A stretch of 21,440 bases of DNA. Source: a bacterium. Lineage in GTDB: Bacteria; Bacillota_I; Bacilli_A; RF39; UBA660. A program made the translations under genes and the position numbers. The stretch covers positions 1 through 21,440 of the forward strand of contig JAQXHT010000019.1 of the NCBI GenBank assembly GCA_029007415.1. Direction: 5' to 3'. Under the pieces are notes generated by a model. That model searched no databases, was not told where the DNA came from, and saw only the letters and a program-made list of their open reading frames with translations. Below, piece after piece: positions 14,773-21,440 of this stretch. Positions within the stretch are counted from its first letter, which is position 1; every line of letters starts with the position of its first letter.

Positions 14773-17259
14773 ATGGGAATATTTACAAGATTATTTGATC
14801 ATGAATATAAAGAATTAAAAAAATTCGAATCTTTAGCTGATAAGATAGTTGCCCTTGATGAAGAATACCAAAAATTATCAGATGAAGAATTAAAAAATAA
14901 AACAGAAGAATTTAAGAAATGTTTAGCTGCTGGTGAAACATTAGAAGATATATTAGTAGAAGCTTTTGCAACAGCAAGAGAAGCCGCTTATCGTGTTATT
15001 GGAGAAAAGCCTTTCTATGTTCAAATAGTAGGTGCCCTAGCTATTCATTATGGTAATATAGCAGAAATGAAAACTGGTGAAGGTAAAACTTTAACATCAG
15101 TATTACCAGCTTATTTAAATGCTTTAGACGGAAAAGGTGTTCATATTATTACTGTTAATGAATACTTAGCTACTCGTGATGCAGAATGGATGGGTGGTAT
15201 TCATAGATTTTTAGGTTTAACAGTAGGAGTTAATACAAGAGAATTAAGTCCTAAAGAAAAGCAAGAAGCTTATGCTTGTGATATTTTATATTCTACTAAT
15301 AATGAAATTGGTTTTGATTACCTAAGAGATAATATGGTTATTAGAAAAGAAGACAGAGTTCAAAGACCATTAAATTTTGCTATCGTTGATGAAGTTGATT
15401 CGGTTTTAATTGATGAAGCAAGAACTCCTTTAATTATTTCTGGTGGTCAACTAGTTAGTGCTAACCTTTATCAAGATGCCGATAGCTTTGTAAAGAGTTT
15501 AAAAGATGACGTTGATTACTTATATGATGAAACTACTAAAAGTGTAACATTAACAGATGAAGGTAGTGAGAAAGCTGAAAAAGCTTTTAGAGTTAAAAAT
15601 CTTTATGAAGTAGAAAATGCTACTTTAGTTCATTATATTAATCAAGCTTTAAGAGCAAATTATTCAATGAAATTAGATGTTGATTATGTTGTTCAAGATG
15701 GAGAAGTTGTCATAGTAGACCAATTTACTGGTCGTTTGATGAAAGGTCGTGCTTATAGTGATGGACTTCATCAAGCAATCGAAGCTAAAGAAGGAGTTCG
15801 CATTAATCAAGAGACAAAAACTTTAGCTACTATAACTTTCCAGAACTTATTTAGAATGTATAAGAAACTATCAGGTATGACTGGTACTGCTAAAACAGAA
15901 GAGGAAGAATTCCGTGATATTTATAATATGTATGTAATTTGTATTCCTACTAATAAACCAGTTGCTAGAATTGATGCTCCTGATTTAGTATTTGCTACTA
16001 AAAATGCTAAATATAAAGCAATTATTAATGAAGTAAAAGAAAGATATGCCAAAGGTCAACCTGTCTTAATTGGTACTATTTCTATTGAAACTAGTGAATT
16101 AATTAGTACTTTATTGAAGAAGGAAAAGATTCCTCACGAAATATTAAATGCTAAGAATCATGCAAGAGAAGCAGAAATAATTTCTAAGATTGGTCAACAT
16201 AAATCAGTTACTATTGCTACTAATATGGCTGGTCGTGGTACTGATATTAAGTTATCAGATGAAATTAGAGAATTAGGTGGACTTTGCGTAATTGGTACTG
16301 AGCGTCATGAATCACGTCGTATTGATAATCAGTTGAGAGGACGTTCTGGTCGTCAAGGTGATCCTGGATTTACACAATTCTTTGTATCCATGGAAGATGA
16401 TTTAATGATTCGCTTTGGTAGTGAAAAGATTAAAGAAATGATGACTAATTTTGGTTTCGGAGACCAAGCTATTCAAAATAAATATTTCTCAAAAGCTATT
16501 ACAACTGCTCAAAAAAGAGTTGAAGGAAATAACTTTGATGCTAGAAAACAATTACTACAATATGATGATGTAATGAATACACAACGTGAGATTATGTATG
16601 GTAGAAGAAATGAAATTTTAGATAGTGATTCAGTTCATGAGCAAGTACTTGAATGTATGAGAAATTATGTTACTGACTTAGTTAAGTCTCATACTGCTGA
16701 TGGTGATATGAGTGAGCAAGATAAAAAGGAAATTGTCTCTTTTGCAAATGAAAATCTTCTAAGAGATGATATTAAAGATGACGAAATTAATTCAATGATA
16801 GATGATGAAATAGTTGATTTTCTATATAATAAAGCAAAAGCTGAGTATGAAGAAAAGCTTAGTGATGTTCCAGTAGAAGTTACTAGTGAATTTGAAAAAG
16901 CACTATCTTTACAAGTTATTGATAATTACTGGATGGAACAAATTAACATAATGAGTCATTTACGTGAAGGAATTTATTTACGTAGTTATGGTCAAGAAGA
17001 TCCACTAAGAGCATATAGTACAGAAGGTTTTGATTTATTTGATCAAATGTTACAAAAGATTGATCATGATGTTAGTGTTTTCTTATTAAAAGCTGAGATA
17101 CATCAAAACATTGAACGTAAACCTGTTACTAAAAACGTTCAAACTAATGATGACAAATCAGATGTAGTAAAGAAACCCAAGAAGAGTACAAAAGTAGGTC
17201 GTAATGATCCTTGTCCATGTGGTTCGGGAAAAAAATACAAGAATTGCTGTGGAAAGTAG
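14773..17259 (+). CDS. secA: Preprotein translocase ATPase SecA
   Basis: SecA is the motor that drives secretory proteins through SecYEG. The N-terminus is typical (GIFTRLFDHEYKELKKF). Nucleotide-binding domain 1 has M-K-T-G-E-G-K-T near residue 100 and the DEAD-box equivalent VDEVDSVLIDEARTPLIISG near 206-225. The preprotein cross-linking domain, the helicase motif G-T-D-I-K and LRGRSGRQGDPG, and the helical scaffold (IDNYWMEQINIMSHLREGI) follow. The last ~20 residues form the zinc-binding SEC-C motif with C-P-C-G-S-G and C-C, which binds SecB or lipid in other bacteria. The 828-aa length is standard. The start at 14773 lies 9 nt after GAGGAG (14758-14763). The ATG at 14764 touches the ribosome site and the in-frame TTG at 14728 lies upstream of the predicted transcript, so both were rejected. 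Confidence 0.97.
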   Translation: MGIFTRLFDHEYKELKKFESLADKIVALDEEYQKLSDEELKNKTEEFKKCLAAGETLEDILVEAFATAREAAYRVIGEKPFYVQIVGALAIHYGNIAEMKTGEGKTLTSVLPAYLNALDGKGVHIITVNEYLATRDAEWMGGIHRFLGLTVGVNTRELSPKEKQEAYACDILYSTNNEIGFDYLRDNMVIRKEDRVQRPLNFAIVDEVDSVLIDEARTPLIISGGQLVSANLYQDADSFVKSLKDDVDYLYDETTKSVTLTDEGSEKAEKAFRVKNLYEVENATLVHYINQALRANYSMKLDVDYVVQDGEVVIVDQFTGRLMKGRAYSDGLHQAIEAKEGVRINQETKTLATITFQNLFRMYKKLSGMTGTAKTEEEEFRDIYNMYVICIPTNKPVARIDAPDLVFATKNAKYKAIINEVKERYAKGQPVLIGTISIETSELISTLLKKEKIPHEILNAKNHAREAEIISKIGQHKSVTIATNMAGRGTDIKLSDEIRELGGLCVIGTERHESRRIDNQLRGRSGRQGDPGFTQFFVSMEDDLMIRFGSEKIKEMMTNFGFGDQAIQNKYFSKAITTAQKRVEGNNFDARKQLLQYDDVMNTQREIMYGRRNEILDSDSVHEQVLECMRNYVTDLVKSHTADGDMSEQDKKEIVSFANENLLRDDIKDDEINSMIDDEIVDFLYNKAKAEYEEKLSDVPVEVTSEFEKALSLQVIDNYWMEQINIMSHLREGIYLRSYGQEDPLRAYSTEGFDLFDQMLQKIDHDVSVFLLKAEIHQNIERKPVTKNVQTNDDKSDVVKKPKKSTKVGRNDPCPCGSGKKYKNCCGK

Positions 17260-17352
17260 TATAAAATAAGGAAAAATTCAAAATTTGTAAAATTGATAAT
17301 TGGTTCGGATTTTATAGTTTGTCCACCAAAAATTAAAAATATGCAGTAAAAT

Positions 17353-17389
17353 AAAGGTGTGAACAATGATTATATTTGTTGACACCTTT
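17353..17389. terminator. Hairpin downstream of secA (possible bidirectional terminator)
   Basis: AAAGGTGT (17353-17360) pairs with ACACCTTT (17382-17389). After one G-G mismatch, AACAA (17362-17366) pairs with TTGTT (17376-17380), giving a 13-bp imperfect stem with a 9-nt loop. Only four T's end the right arm, while T-rich DNA follows on the opposite strand. It sits 94 bp past secA at the edge of the accessory region. The 17260-17352 stretch holds nothing else I can support. Confidence 0.5.
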
Positions 17390-17418
17390 TAAAATCTAAT
17401 AGAAATGGAGGTATGAGC

Positions 17419-18429
17419 ATGGAAGATAATAACAACAATATTATAATATATCAAACTGATGATGGCTTAACGAAGATAGATGTAAAATTAGAAAATGATA
17501 CGGTATGGTTATCTCAACAACAAATGGCAGAATTATATGGAACATCAAGAACAAATATAATTGAACATATAAATAATATATATAATGAAGAAGAATTAGA
17601 TAAGAATTCAACATGTCAGAATTTCCGACATGTTCAAAAAGAAGGTAATAGAATGGTTAATAGGGAAATACCATTCTATAATCTAGATATGATTATTTCA
17701 CTTGGCTACAGAGTTAAATCAAAAGTTGCTACAAATTTTAGAAAATGGGCAACTGAAAGATTAAAAGAATATATGATTAAAGGTTTTACTATGGATGACG
17801 AAAGACTTAAAGGTAATGGTGGAGGTAATTATTGGAAAGAATTACTTGCTAGAATTAAAGATATAAGATCGTCTGAAAAAGTATTGTATAGACAGGTACT
17901 TGATTTGTATGCAACAGCAGTTGACTATAATCCAAAAGATGAAAAATCTATTGAATTCTTTAAAATAGTTCAAAATAAACTTCATTATGCGGCACATGGT
18001 CATACTGCACCAGAAGTAATATATGAAAGAGCAGACTCTGATAAACCTTTTATGGGTTTAACTACTTTTAGTGGAGATTTACCAATAATGAGTGATGTCG
18101 TTATTGCTAAAAATTACTTAACCGAAGAAGAACTAAAAGTTTTAAATAATTTAGTGTCTGGATATTTTGATTTTGCCGAAATACAAGCAATAAGACATAA
18201 TCCTATGCATATGGAAGATTATATTAGACAATTAGATACCATTCTCTCTAGTACAGGAGAAAAATTATTGGTAGGTGCTGGAACAGTAAGTCATAATAAA
18301 GCAATTGAAAAAGCCAAAGAAGAATATAAAAAATATCAGGTGAAAACTTTATCGCCTGTAGAAAAAGAATATTTAGAAACTTTAAAAATTATTAGTAATA
18401 AAGTTAATGATGATAATAAGACAGAATAG
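17419..18429 (+). CDS. RhuM-family protein
   Basis: This is a 336-aa member of the family named after Salmonella RhuM, found mostly in genomic islands, prophages and integrative elements; its biochemical role is not established. Family signatures are VWLSQQQMAELYGTSRTNI (early helix-turn-helix-like part), NREIPFYNLDMIISLGYRV, K-S-K-V-A-T-N-F-R-K-W-A-T, and YMIKGFTMDDERLK. A C-terminal block follows: NNLVSGYFDFAEIQAIR, MEDYIRQLD, AGTVSHNKAIEKAKEEYKKY. There is no signal peptide or membrane segment, so secretion is not indicated. The start ATG at 17419 is 7 nt after GGAGG (17407-17411); the in-frame ATG at 17413 is only 1 nt from it. I found no convincing -10 element. A perfect 8-bp inverted repeat lies inside the gene at 17610-17634. 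A terminator overlaps the stop. It probably belongs to the mobile-element debris downstream. Confidence 0.88.
   Translation: MEDNNNNIIIYQTDDGLTKIDVKLENDTVWLSQQQMAELYGTSRTNIIEHINNIYNEEELDKNSTCQNFRHVQKEGNRMVNREIPFYNLDMIISLGYRVKSKVATNFRKWATERLKEYMIKGFTMDDERLKGNGGGNYWKELLARIKDIRSSEKVLYRQVLDLYATAVDYNPKDEKSIEFFKIVQNKLHYAAHGHTAPEVIYERADSDKPFMGLTTFSGDLPIMSDVVIAKNYLTEEELKVLNNLVSGYFDFAEIQAIRHNPMHMEDYIRQLDTILSSTGEKLLVGAGTVSHNKAIEKAKEEYKKYQVKTLSPVEKEYLETLKIISNKVNDDNKTE
17610..17634. repeat. Perfect 8-bp inverted repeat inside the RhuM gene
   Basis: AACATGTC (17610-17617) and GACATGTT (17627-17634) are separated by 9 nt. They span codons for T-C-Q-N-F-R-H-V, in the stretch between the N-terminal HTH-like part and the N-L-D-M-I-I-S-L-G block. 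Confidence 0.55.
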
Positions 18430-18458
18430 AGTGTATCATATTGATATGCTCTATTTTT
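18425..18458 (+). terminator. Intrinsic terminator after the RhuM gene
   Basis: AATAGAG (18425-18431) pairs with CTCTATT (18449-18455), continuing inward through two wobble pairs to TATC/GATA with a 5-nt loop (13 bp in all), followed by T's to 18458. The stop codon TAG (18427-18429) lies inside the left arm. Confidence 0.85.
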
Positions 18459-18491
18459 ATATGAAAATTAAATTTAAGGAGAGTGATAGAT

Positions 18492-19699
18492 ATGATTAGT
18501 ATAAGAAAAAGAGGAAATGTTTATCAATATTGTTTTGAATCAGGAAAGATAAATGAAAAAAGAAAGCAAATAACAAAAAGTGGATTTAGAACAAAAAATG
18601 AAGCATATACTGCTGGTCAAAAAGCATACGATGAATTTGTTAATGGAATAACAAATATAGAATGTAATATGCTATATGGAGATTATTTAGATTATTGGAT
18701 GAAGGAATATTTTGAAATTAATTATAAATATTAAACAGCAAAAAGATATAAAGAATCTTTTAGTAATATTAAAAAGGAATTAGGTAATCATAAATTATCA
18801 AATTTGACTCCATATATTATAAATAAGGCATTATTAAAATTATATCAAACATCTAGTACAAAAGAATCATTAAGAAATTATCAAAAAGTTATTAAAAGTT
18901 CTTTAAGAGATGCTGCATATTATTTTGGATTTATAAAAAATAATCCTGCAAGTGATTTACAAATACCTAGAGTACTATCGTTTGAATTAAAAAAAACGAT
19001 ATAAAACAAACATACAATAACGAGAAAATAGAAAAAATTTTAAATAGATTTAAGGATAATAAAGCATTTATATGTGCATTCCTTACAGCGTGTTATACAG
19101 GTATGAGAACAGGAGAAGTATTTACATTAACTTGGAATGATATAGATTTAGATAAAGGAACTATTAAAATAAATAAAACAGCCTATGCAAAAGAAAAATC
19201 AGATGATGAAAGATGGTATTTAGGCACTACAAAGACAATAGGTAGTGCACGAGAAGTTTATATTTGTGATACTTTATTCTCAGTATTATCTGATTATAAA
19301 AAAATACAAAATAAATATAAAAAAGAGTATGGTAAAATGTATAAGCACTATATTTTAAAAGAAGTAAAAAATAAATATGGTAAGTTAGTAGAATATAAAG
19401 TTATTGAAAGTAATTCAAAATGTAATAAAGCAGAATTGGTTTTTACTAGGAAAGATGGAAAATACTCAGGAAGTGATATTATTAAATATCCTTTTAAAAT
19501 AATTCATAAGGAATTAGGTATTAATTGTAGATTCTACGATTTAAGAGGAACTTTTGCTACAATTAGCTTAAGAAATGGTGTAGAAATTAAAGATATTTCA
19601 AAAGTGTTAGGACATGGTAGAATTGAAACAACTGAGAACTATTATATAAATAGCACTAAAGATAATTTGAAAGATGTTAGTAAAAGTTTTGAAAAAGAA
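18492..19699 (+). pseudogene. Tyrosine-recombinase integrase, broken by a nonsense codon, a frameshift and an IS insertion
   Basis: Three fragments together form one phage/ICE-type integrase. The N-terminal AP2-like arm-binding domain (ISIRKRGNVYQYCF) starts at ATG 18492, 10 nt after AAGGAG. It reads to TAA at 18732-18734, which falls inside an otherwise continuous core-binding domain (YKY, stop, TAKRYKESFSNIKKELG). The same frame continues to 18996. There, a run of eight A's (18989-18996) is one short of keeping frame; adding one A joins it to K-N-D-I-K-Q-T-Y and the catalytic domain. Catalytic residues remain: R in TGMRTGE, K in TKTIGSAR, R in YDLRGTFAT (Tyr replaces the usual first His), H in LGHG, and Tyr in TTENYYIN. 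The IS left end begins at about 19700, so the last codons to 19726 are IS-derived. A functional recombinase is very unlikely. Confidence 0.85.
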
Positions 19700-19717
19700 T
19701 TGTTACTATTCACAGCT
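19700..19717 (+). repeat. Left terminal inverted repeat of the IS66-family element
   Basis: This 18-bp sequence matches the reverse complement of 21423-21440 at every position. It is read through by the integrase frame, contributing the codons for L-L-L-F-T-A, and the TAA that now ends that frame (19724-19726) is also IS DNA. Confidence 0.9.
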
Positions 19718-19737
19718 AAAAAATAAAAAATATCCAC

Positions 19738-19778
19738 AGATTATGGGAAATTAAGTAAAAATAGCTCATAATCTTTTT
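19738..19778 (+). terminator. Intrinsic terminator inside the IS, upstream of the transposase
   Basis: AGATTATGGG (19738-19747) pairs with CTCATAATCT (19765-19774), 10 bp with one wobble, around a 17-nt loop, followed by T5. It lies between the left terminal repeat and the transposase promoter, so it would stop transcripts entering from the flanking DNA. Confidence 0.75.
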
Positions 19779-19793
19779 ATAATGCAAAATATT

Positions 19794-19802
19794 TGATACA
19801 AT
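19794..19802 (+). promoter_or_regulatory. Extended -10 promoter for the IS66 transposase
   Basis: TGATACAAT is an extended -10 (TGn plus TACAAT). The -35 region (about 19774-19779, TTTTTA) is poor. It lies 24 bp before the transposase ATG and just after the internal terminator. A TATAAT at 19778-19783 is an alternative but has no -35. Confidence 0.45.
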
Positions 19803-19826
19803 CAAAAAGAAGGACACGTGATTAAA

Positions 19827-21386
19827 ATGGCAGAAACAAGTTTATCAAAATTACAAAAAAGAGTGACAAAATTAGAAAAAGATAATGCTAAATTAAGAGA
19901 CTTATTAGAAGAGAGAAAACAAAAGCAATATAATGCAGAGAAAGAATTAGAGTATTATAAAAAGAATTTAGAGAAAATAATAAATACTGCTGTAAAAAAG
20001 GCAACAGAGGAATTAGTAACAGAAGTGAATAAGTTGAAAGAAGAAAACGAACATTTAAAGAGAATATTAAATCATGATAGTAGTAATAGCGGAATACCAA
20101 CAAGTAAAACAAAAATTGGAGAAGCAAAAAGAATTCCTAACTCTAGAGAAAAGAGTGAGTTAAAGAAAGGTGGACAACCAGGACATAGCAAACATAAATT
20201 AGAAAAATTTGCAGATGATGAAATAACAGATACATATACATATGAAATAAAGAAACCAGAATGCAAAGAATGTGGAGGAAAATTAGAATTAATTGGAAAA
20301 AGATGTAAAGATGAATTTGATATCGAAATAAGATTAGTTAAAAGAAGAAATGAATTTTGTGAATACAAATGTAGTTGCTGTGGTAAAGTGATAAAAGTAC
20401 CAATACCAGATAGATTAAAAGAGGAAAATCAATATGGAAGTAATGCTCAAGCATTAGCAATATCACTAGTAAATGAAGGATACGTCTCATTTAGAAGGAC
20501 AAGAGAATTGATAAGTGGTTTTACTGGTGGTGAAATGGTAATGAGTGAAGGTTTCATATCAAAGTTACAAAAAAGATGTTATGACAAACTAGAAAGCTTT
20601 GATAATGAAATTCATAAAAAAATACTAAGTCAAAGTATTTTACATTGGGATGATACTGCTATAAGCATAAACGGAAAACAATCATGTTTAAGATTTTATG
20701 GAAATGAGAAAATAAAATATTATAAGGCACATGAACAAAAGAATAAAGTTGGAATAGATGAAGATGGTATATTAAAATTTTTATCGAAAGATACAGTTGT
20801 TATGCATGATCATAATTTAGTTAATTATAATGAAGATTATGATTTTACCAACGCAGAGTGTTGTGTTCATCTAATTAGAGATTTAAAAGAACTAAATGAT
20901 TGTTTTCCAAGAGACTGGATTAATAAGCTTATATCTTTACTAGTAAACACTAATAATTTAAGAAAAGAATATATTAACAAAAATATATTACAATTTGATT
21001 ATGAGGTATCAGACAATGTAATAAAAGAATATGATGAAATAATTAAAGAGGCACAGAATGTGAATGCTAGTGATTCTAATGAGTACTACAGTAAGGATGA
21101 AAATAGGCTTATAAAAAGACTAATTAGATTTAAAGAAAATTACTTATTATGGGTTCTTAGATTTGACATTCCGTTTTCTAATAATCTTAGTGAGAGAAGT
21201 TTAAGAAGTAGTAAAACGAAAATGAAAGTATCTGGACAGTTTTCAAATATTAAAAATGCAGAATATTTTGCCAGAATAAAATCGTATATTGAGACTTGTA
21301 AAAGTAATGATATAAATCCTCACGAAGCCTTGGTTAGACTTATAGAAGACAATCCATATACTTTAGACGATATGAAAATAAACTAA
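19827..21386 (+). CDS. IS66-family transposase (TnpC-type, single-ORF element)
   Basis: This 519-aa DDE transposase appears intact. The N-terminus is a long coiled coil (about 5-82), followed by the SSNSGIPTSK motif (85-94) and KKGGQPGH (113-120). A zinc-finger-like region has C146/C149 and C182/C185. The catalytic core has D275 in HWDDTAISING and D327 in VVMHDHN. The metal-site glutamate is E456 in NNLSERSLR, with the KMKVSGQFS block just after it. H348 sits in the conserved C-x-H segment before the insertion domain. These are IS66 TnpC hallmarks; no tnpA or tnpB accompanies it. I prefer the ATG at 19827, about 12 nt after GAAGGA (19809-19814). An in-frame GTG at 19818, only 3 nt after it, would add three residues and cannot be excluded. 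The stop codon lies in a perfect 13-bp terminator stem. Confidence 0.92.
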   Translation: MAETSLSKLQKRVTKLEKDNAKLRDLLEERKQKQYNAEKELEYYKKNLEKIINTAVKKATEELVTEVNKLKEENEHLKRILNHDSSNSGIPTSKTKIGEAKRIPNSREKSELKKGGQPGHSKHKLEKFADDEITDTYTYEIKKPECKECGGKLELIGKRCKDEFDIEIRLVKRRNEFCEYKCSCCGKVIKVPIPDRLKEENQYGSNAQALAISLVNEGYVSFRRTRELISGFTGGEMVMSEGFISKLQKRCYDKLESFDNEIHKKILSQSILHWDDTAISINGKQSCLRFYGNEKIKYYKAHEQKNKVGIDEDGILKFLSKDTVVMHDHNLVNYNEDYDFTNAECCVHLIRDLKELNDCFPRDWINKLISLLVNTNNLRKEYINKNILQFDYEVSDNVIKEYDEIIKEAQNVNASDSNEYYSKDENRLIKRLIRFKENYLLWVLRFDIPFSNNLSERSLRSSKTKMKVSGQFSNIKNAEYFARIKSYIETCKSNDINPHEALVRLIEDNPYTLDDMKIN

Positions 21387-21404
21387 GAAATCTTAGTTTA
21401 TTTT
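21375..21404. terminator. Perfect 13-bp terminator hairpin at the transposase 3' end
   Basis: Bases 21375-21387 pair without mismatch with 21392-21404 around AAAT. The right arm ends in TTTT and the left begins with AAAA, so it could also stop transcription from the right. The transposase stop TAA (21384-21386) is inside the left arm. Confidence 0.85.
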
Positions 21405-21422
21405 GCGTGCAAGTTACTATTC

Positions 21423-21440
21423 AGCTGTGAATAGTAACAA
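21423..21440 (-). repeat. Right terminal inverted repeat of the IS66-family element
   Basis: The reverse complement is identical over 18 bp to 19700-19717. Bases 21413-21438 additionally form a perfect inverted repeat with 11-bp arms (GTTACTATTCA / TGAATAGTAAC) around GCTG, so the right end contains an inward-facing second partial copy of its own terminus. The left end lacks this. Confidence 0.88.

Larger units (their letters stand above)
19700..21440 (+). mobile_element. Complete-looking IS66-family insertion sequence (single-gene type)
   Basis: An 18-bp terminal inverted repeat is perfect. TTGTTACTATTCACAGCT occurs at 19700-19717, and its reverse complement occurs at 21423-21440, the last bases of the window. 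Between them lie one transposase gene, its own promoter, and terminators on both sides. The length of about 1.74 kb fits the single-ORF (ISBst12-like) IS66 elements, which lack tnpA and tnpB. The repeat could extend a few bases past the window edge, so the exact tips and the expected 8-bp target duplication cannot be fixed. The left end lies inside the integrase reading frame. Confidence 0.85.

Noticed and set aside
17379..17384. Consensus TTGACA as a -35 element for the RhuM gene
   Set aside because: It is part of a hairpin arm, and no acceptable -10 lies 15-19 bp downstream.
18989..18996. Programmed ribosomal frameshifting in the integrase A-run
   Set aside because: The upstream frame already contains a nonsense codon and integrases do not use such a mechanism; a one-base deletion in a homopolymer (or a sequencing error) is simpler.
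19730..19738. DnaA-box-like ATATCCACA near the left IS end
   Set aside because: It is a single site inside IS DNA, with no cluster and no origin genes nearby.
1..21440. CRISPR arrays, tRNA/rRNA genes, T-box or other riboswitches
   Set aside because: I saw no regularly spaced repeats, cloverleaf sequences or conserved leader motifs; intergenic regions are short and accounted for.

Overview
The window is a piece of an AT-rich (roughly 70% A+T by eye) Bacillota-type chromosome. It uses the ordinary bacterial code: dusB ends in TGA, and tryptophans in the recognisable proteins are TGG, so TGA is not read as Trp as in mycoplasmas. Gene order and content (tilS, ftsH, dusB, lysS, clpC) look like a condensed version of the Bacillus subtilis tilS-hpt-ftsH...dusB-lysS...ctsR-mcsA-mcsB-clpC region. 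Most of the intervening genes are missing. This suggests a Bacilli-related, possibly gut-associated lineage with a reduced genome; the taxonomic placement is inference.

Layout. (1) 1-3221: the 3' part of tilS, cut by the window edge inside its ATP-binding motif, then ftsH with an extra C-terminal Rho_N/SAP-like tail. (2) 3203-5804: a terminator/promoter overlap, mscL, and two tandem paralogues of an unrecognised helical protein family. The first copy is interrupted by an in-frame TAA; the second is intact. (3) 5814-9333: a tightly overlapping dusB / RDD membrane protein / lysS operon, with a lysyl-tRNA synthetase that carries a C-terminal Trbp111/EMAPII-like tRNA-binding domain. (4) 9388-12302: a class-I glutamine-amidotransferase-like hydrolase, a YfcC/DcuC-type transporter with a strong promoter, and a small membrane-anchored, probably beta-rich surface protein. 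(5) 12401-17259: clpC, without ctsR/mcsA/mcsB beside it, and secA. (6) 17400-21440: accessory DNA. It holds a RhuM-family gene, a tyrosine-recombinase pseudogene (nonsense codon plus homopolymer frameshift), and a complete-looking single-gene IS66-family insertion sequence. The 18-bp terminal inverted repeats of that IS are visible at both ends, and its left end is inserted in the tail of the integrase.

How the genes fit together. Most of the window is housekeeping: tRNA modification and charging (TilS, DusB, LysRS), membrane and cytosolic AAA+ proteolysis (FtsH, ClpC), protein export (SecA) and osmotic protection (MscL). The region downstream of secA looks like a decayed integrated element, with a dead integrase and a later IS insertion. 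All genes are on the plus strand. A recurring feature is intrinsic terminators placed so tightly that the stop codon lies inside, or at the edge of, the hairpin.

I found no tRNA, rRNA, CRISPR array or known riboswitch. The least explained parts are the tandem unknown family (one copy nonsense-interrupted), the LysRS and FtsH domain additions, and the inverted repeats at several promoters.
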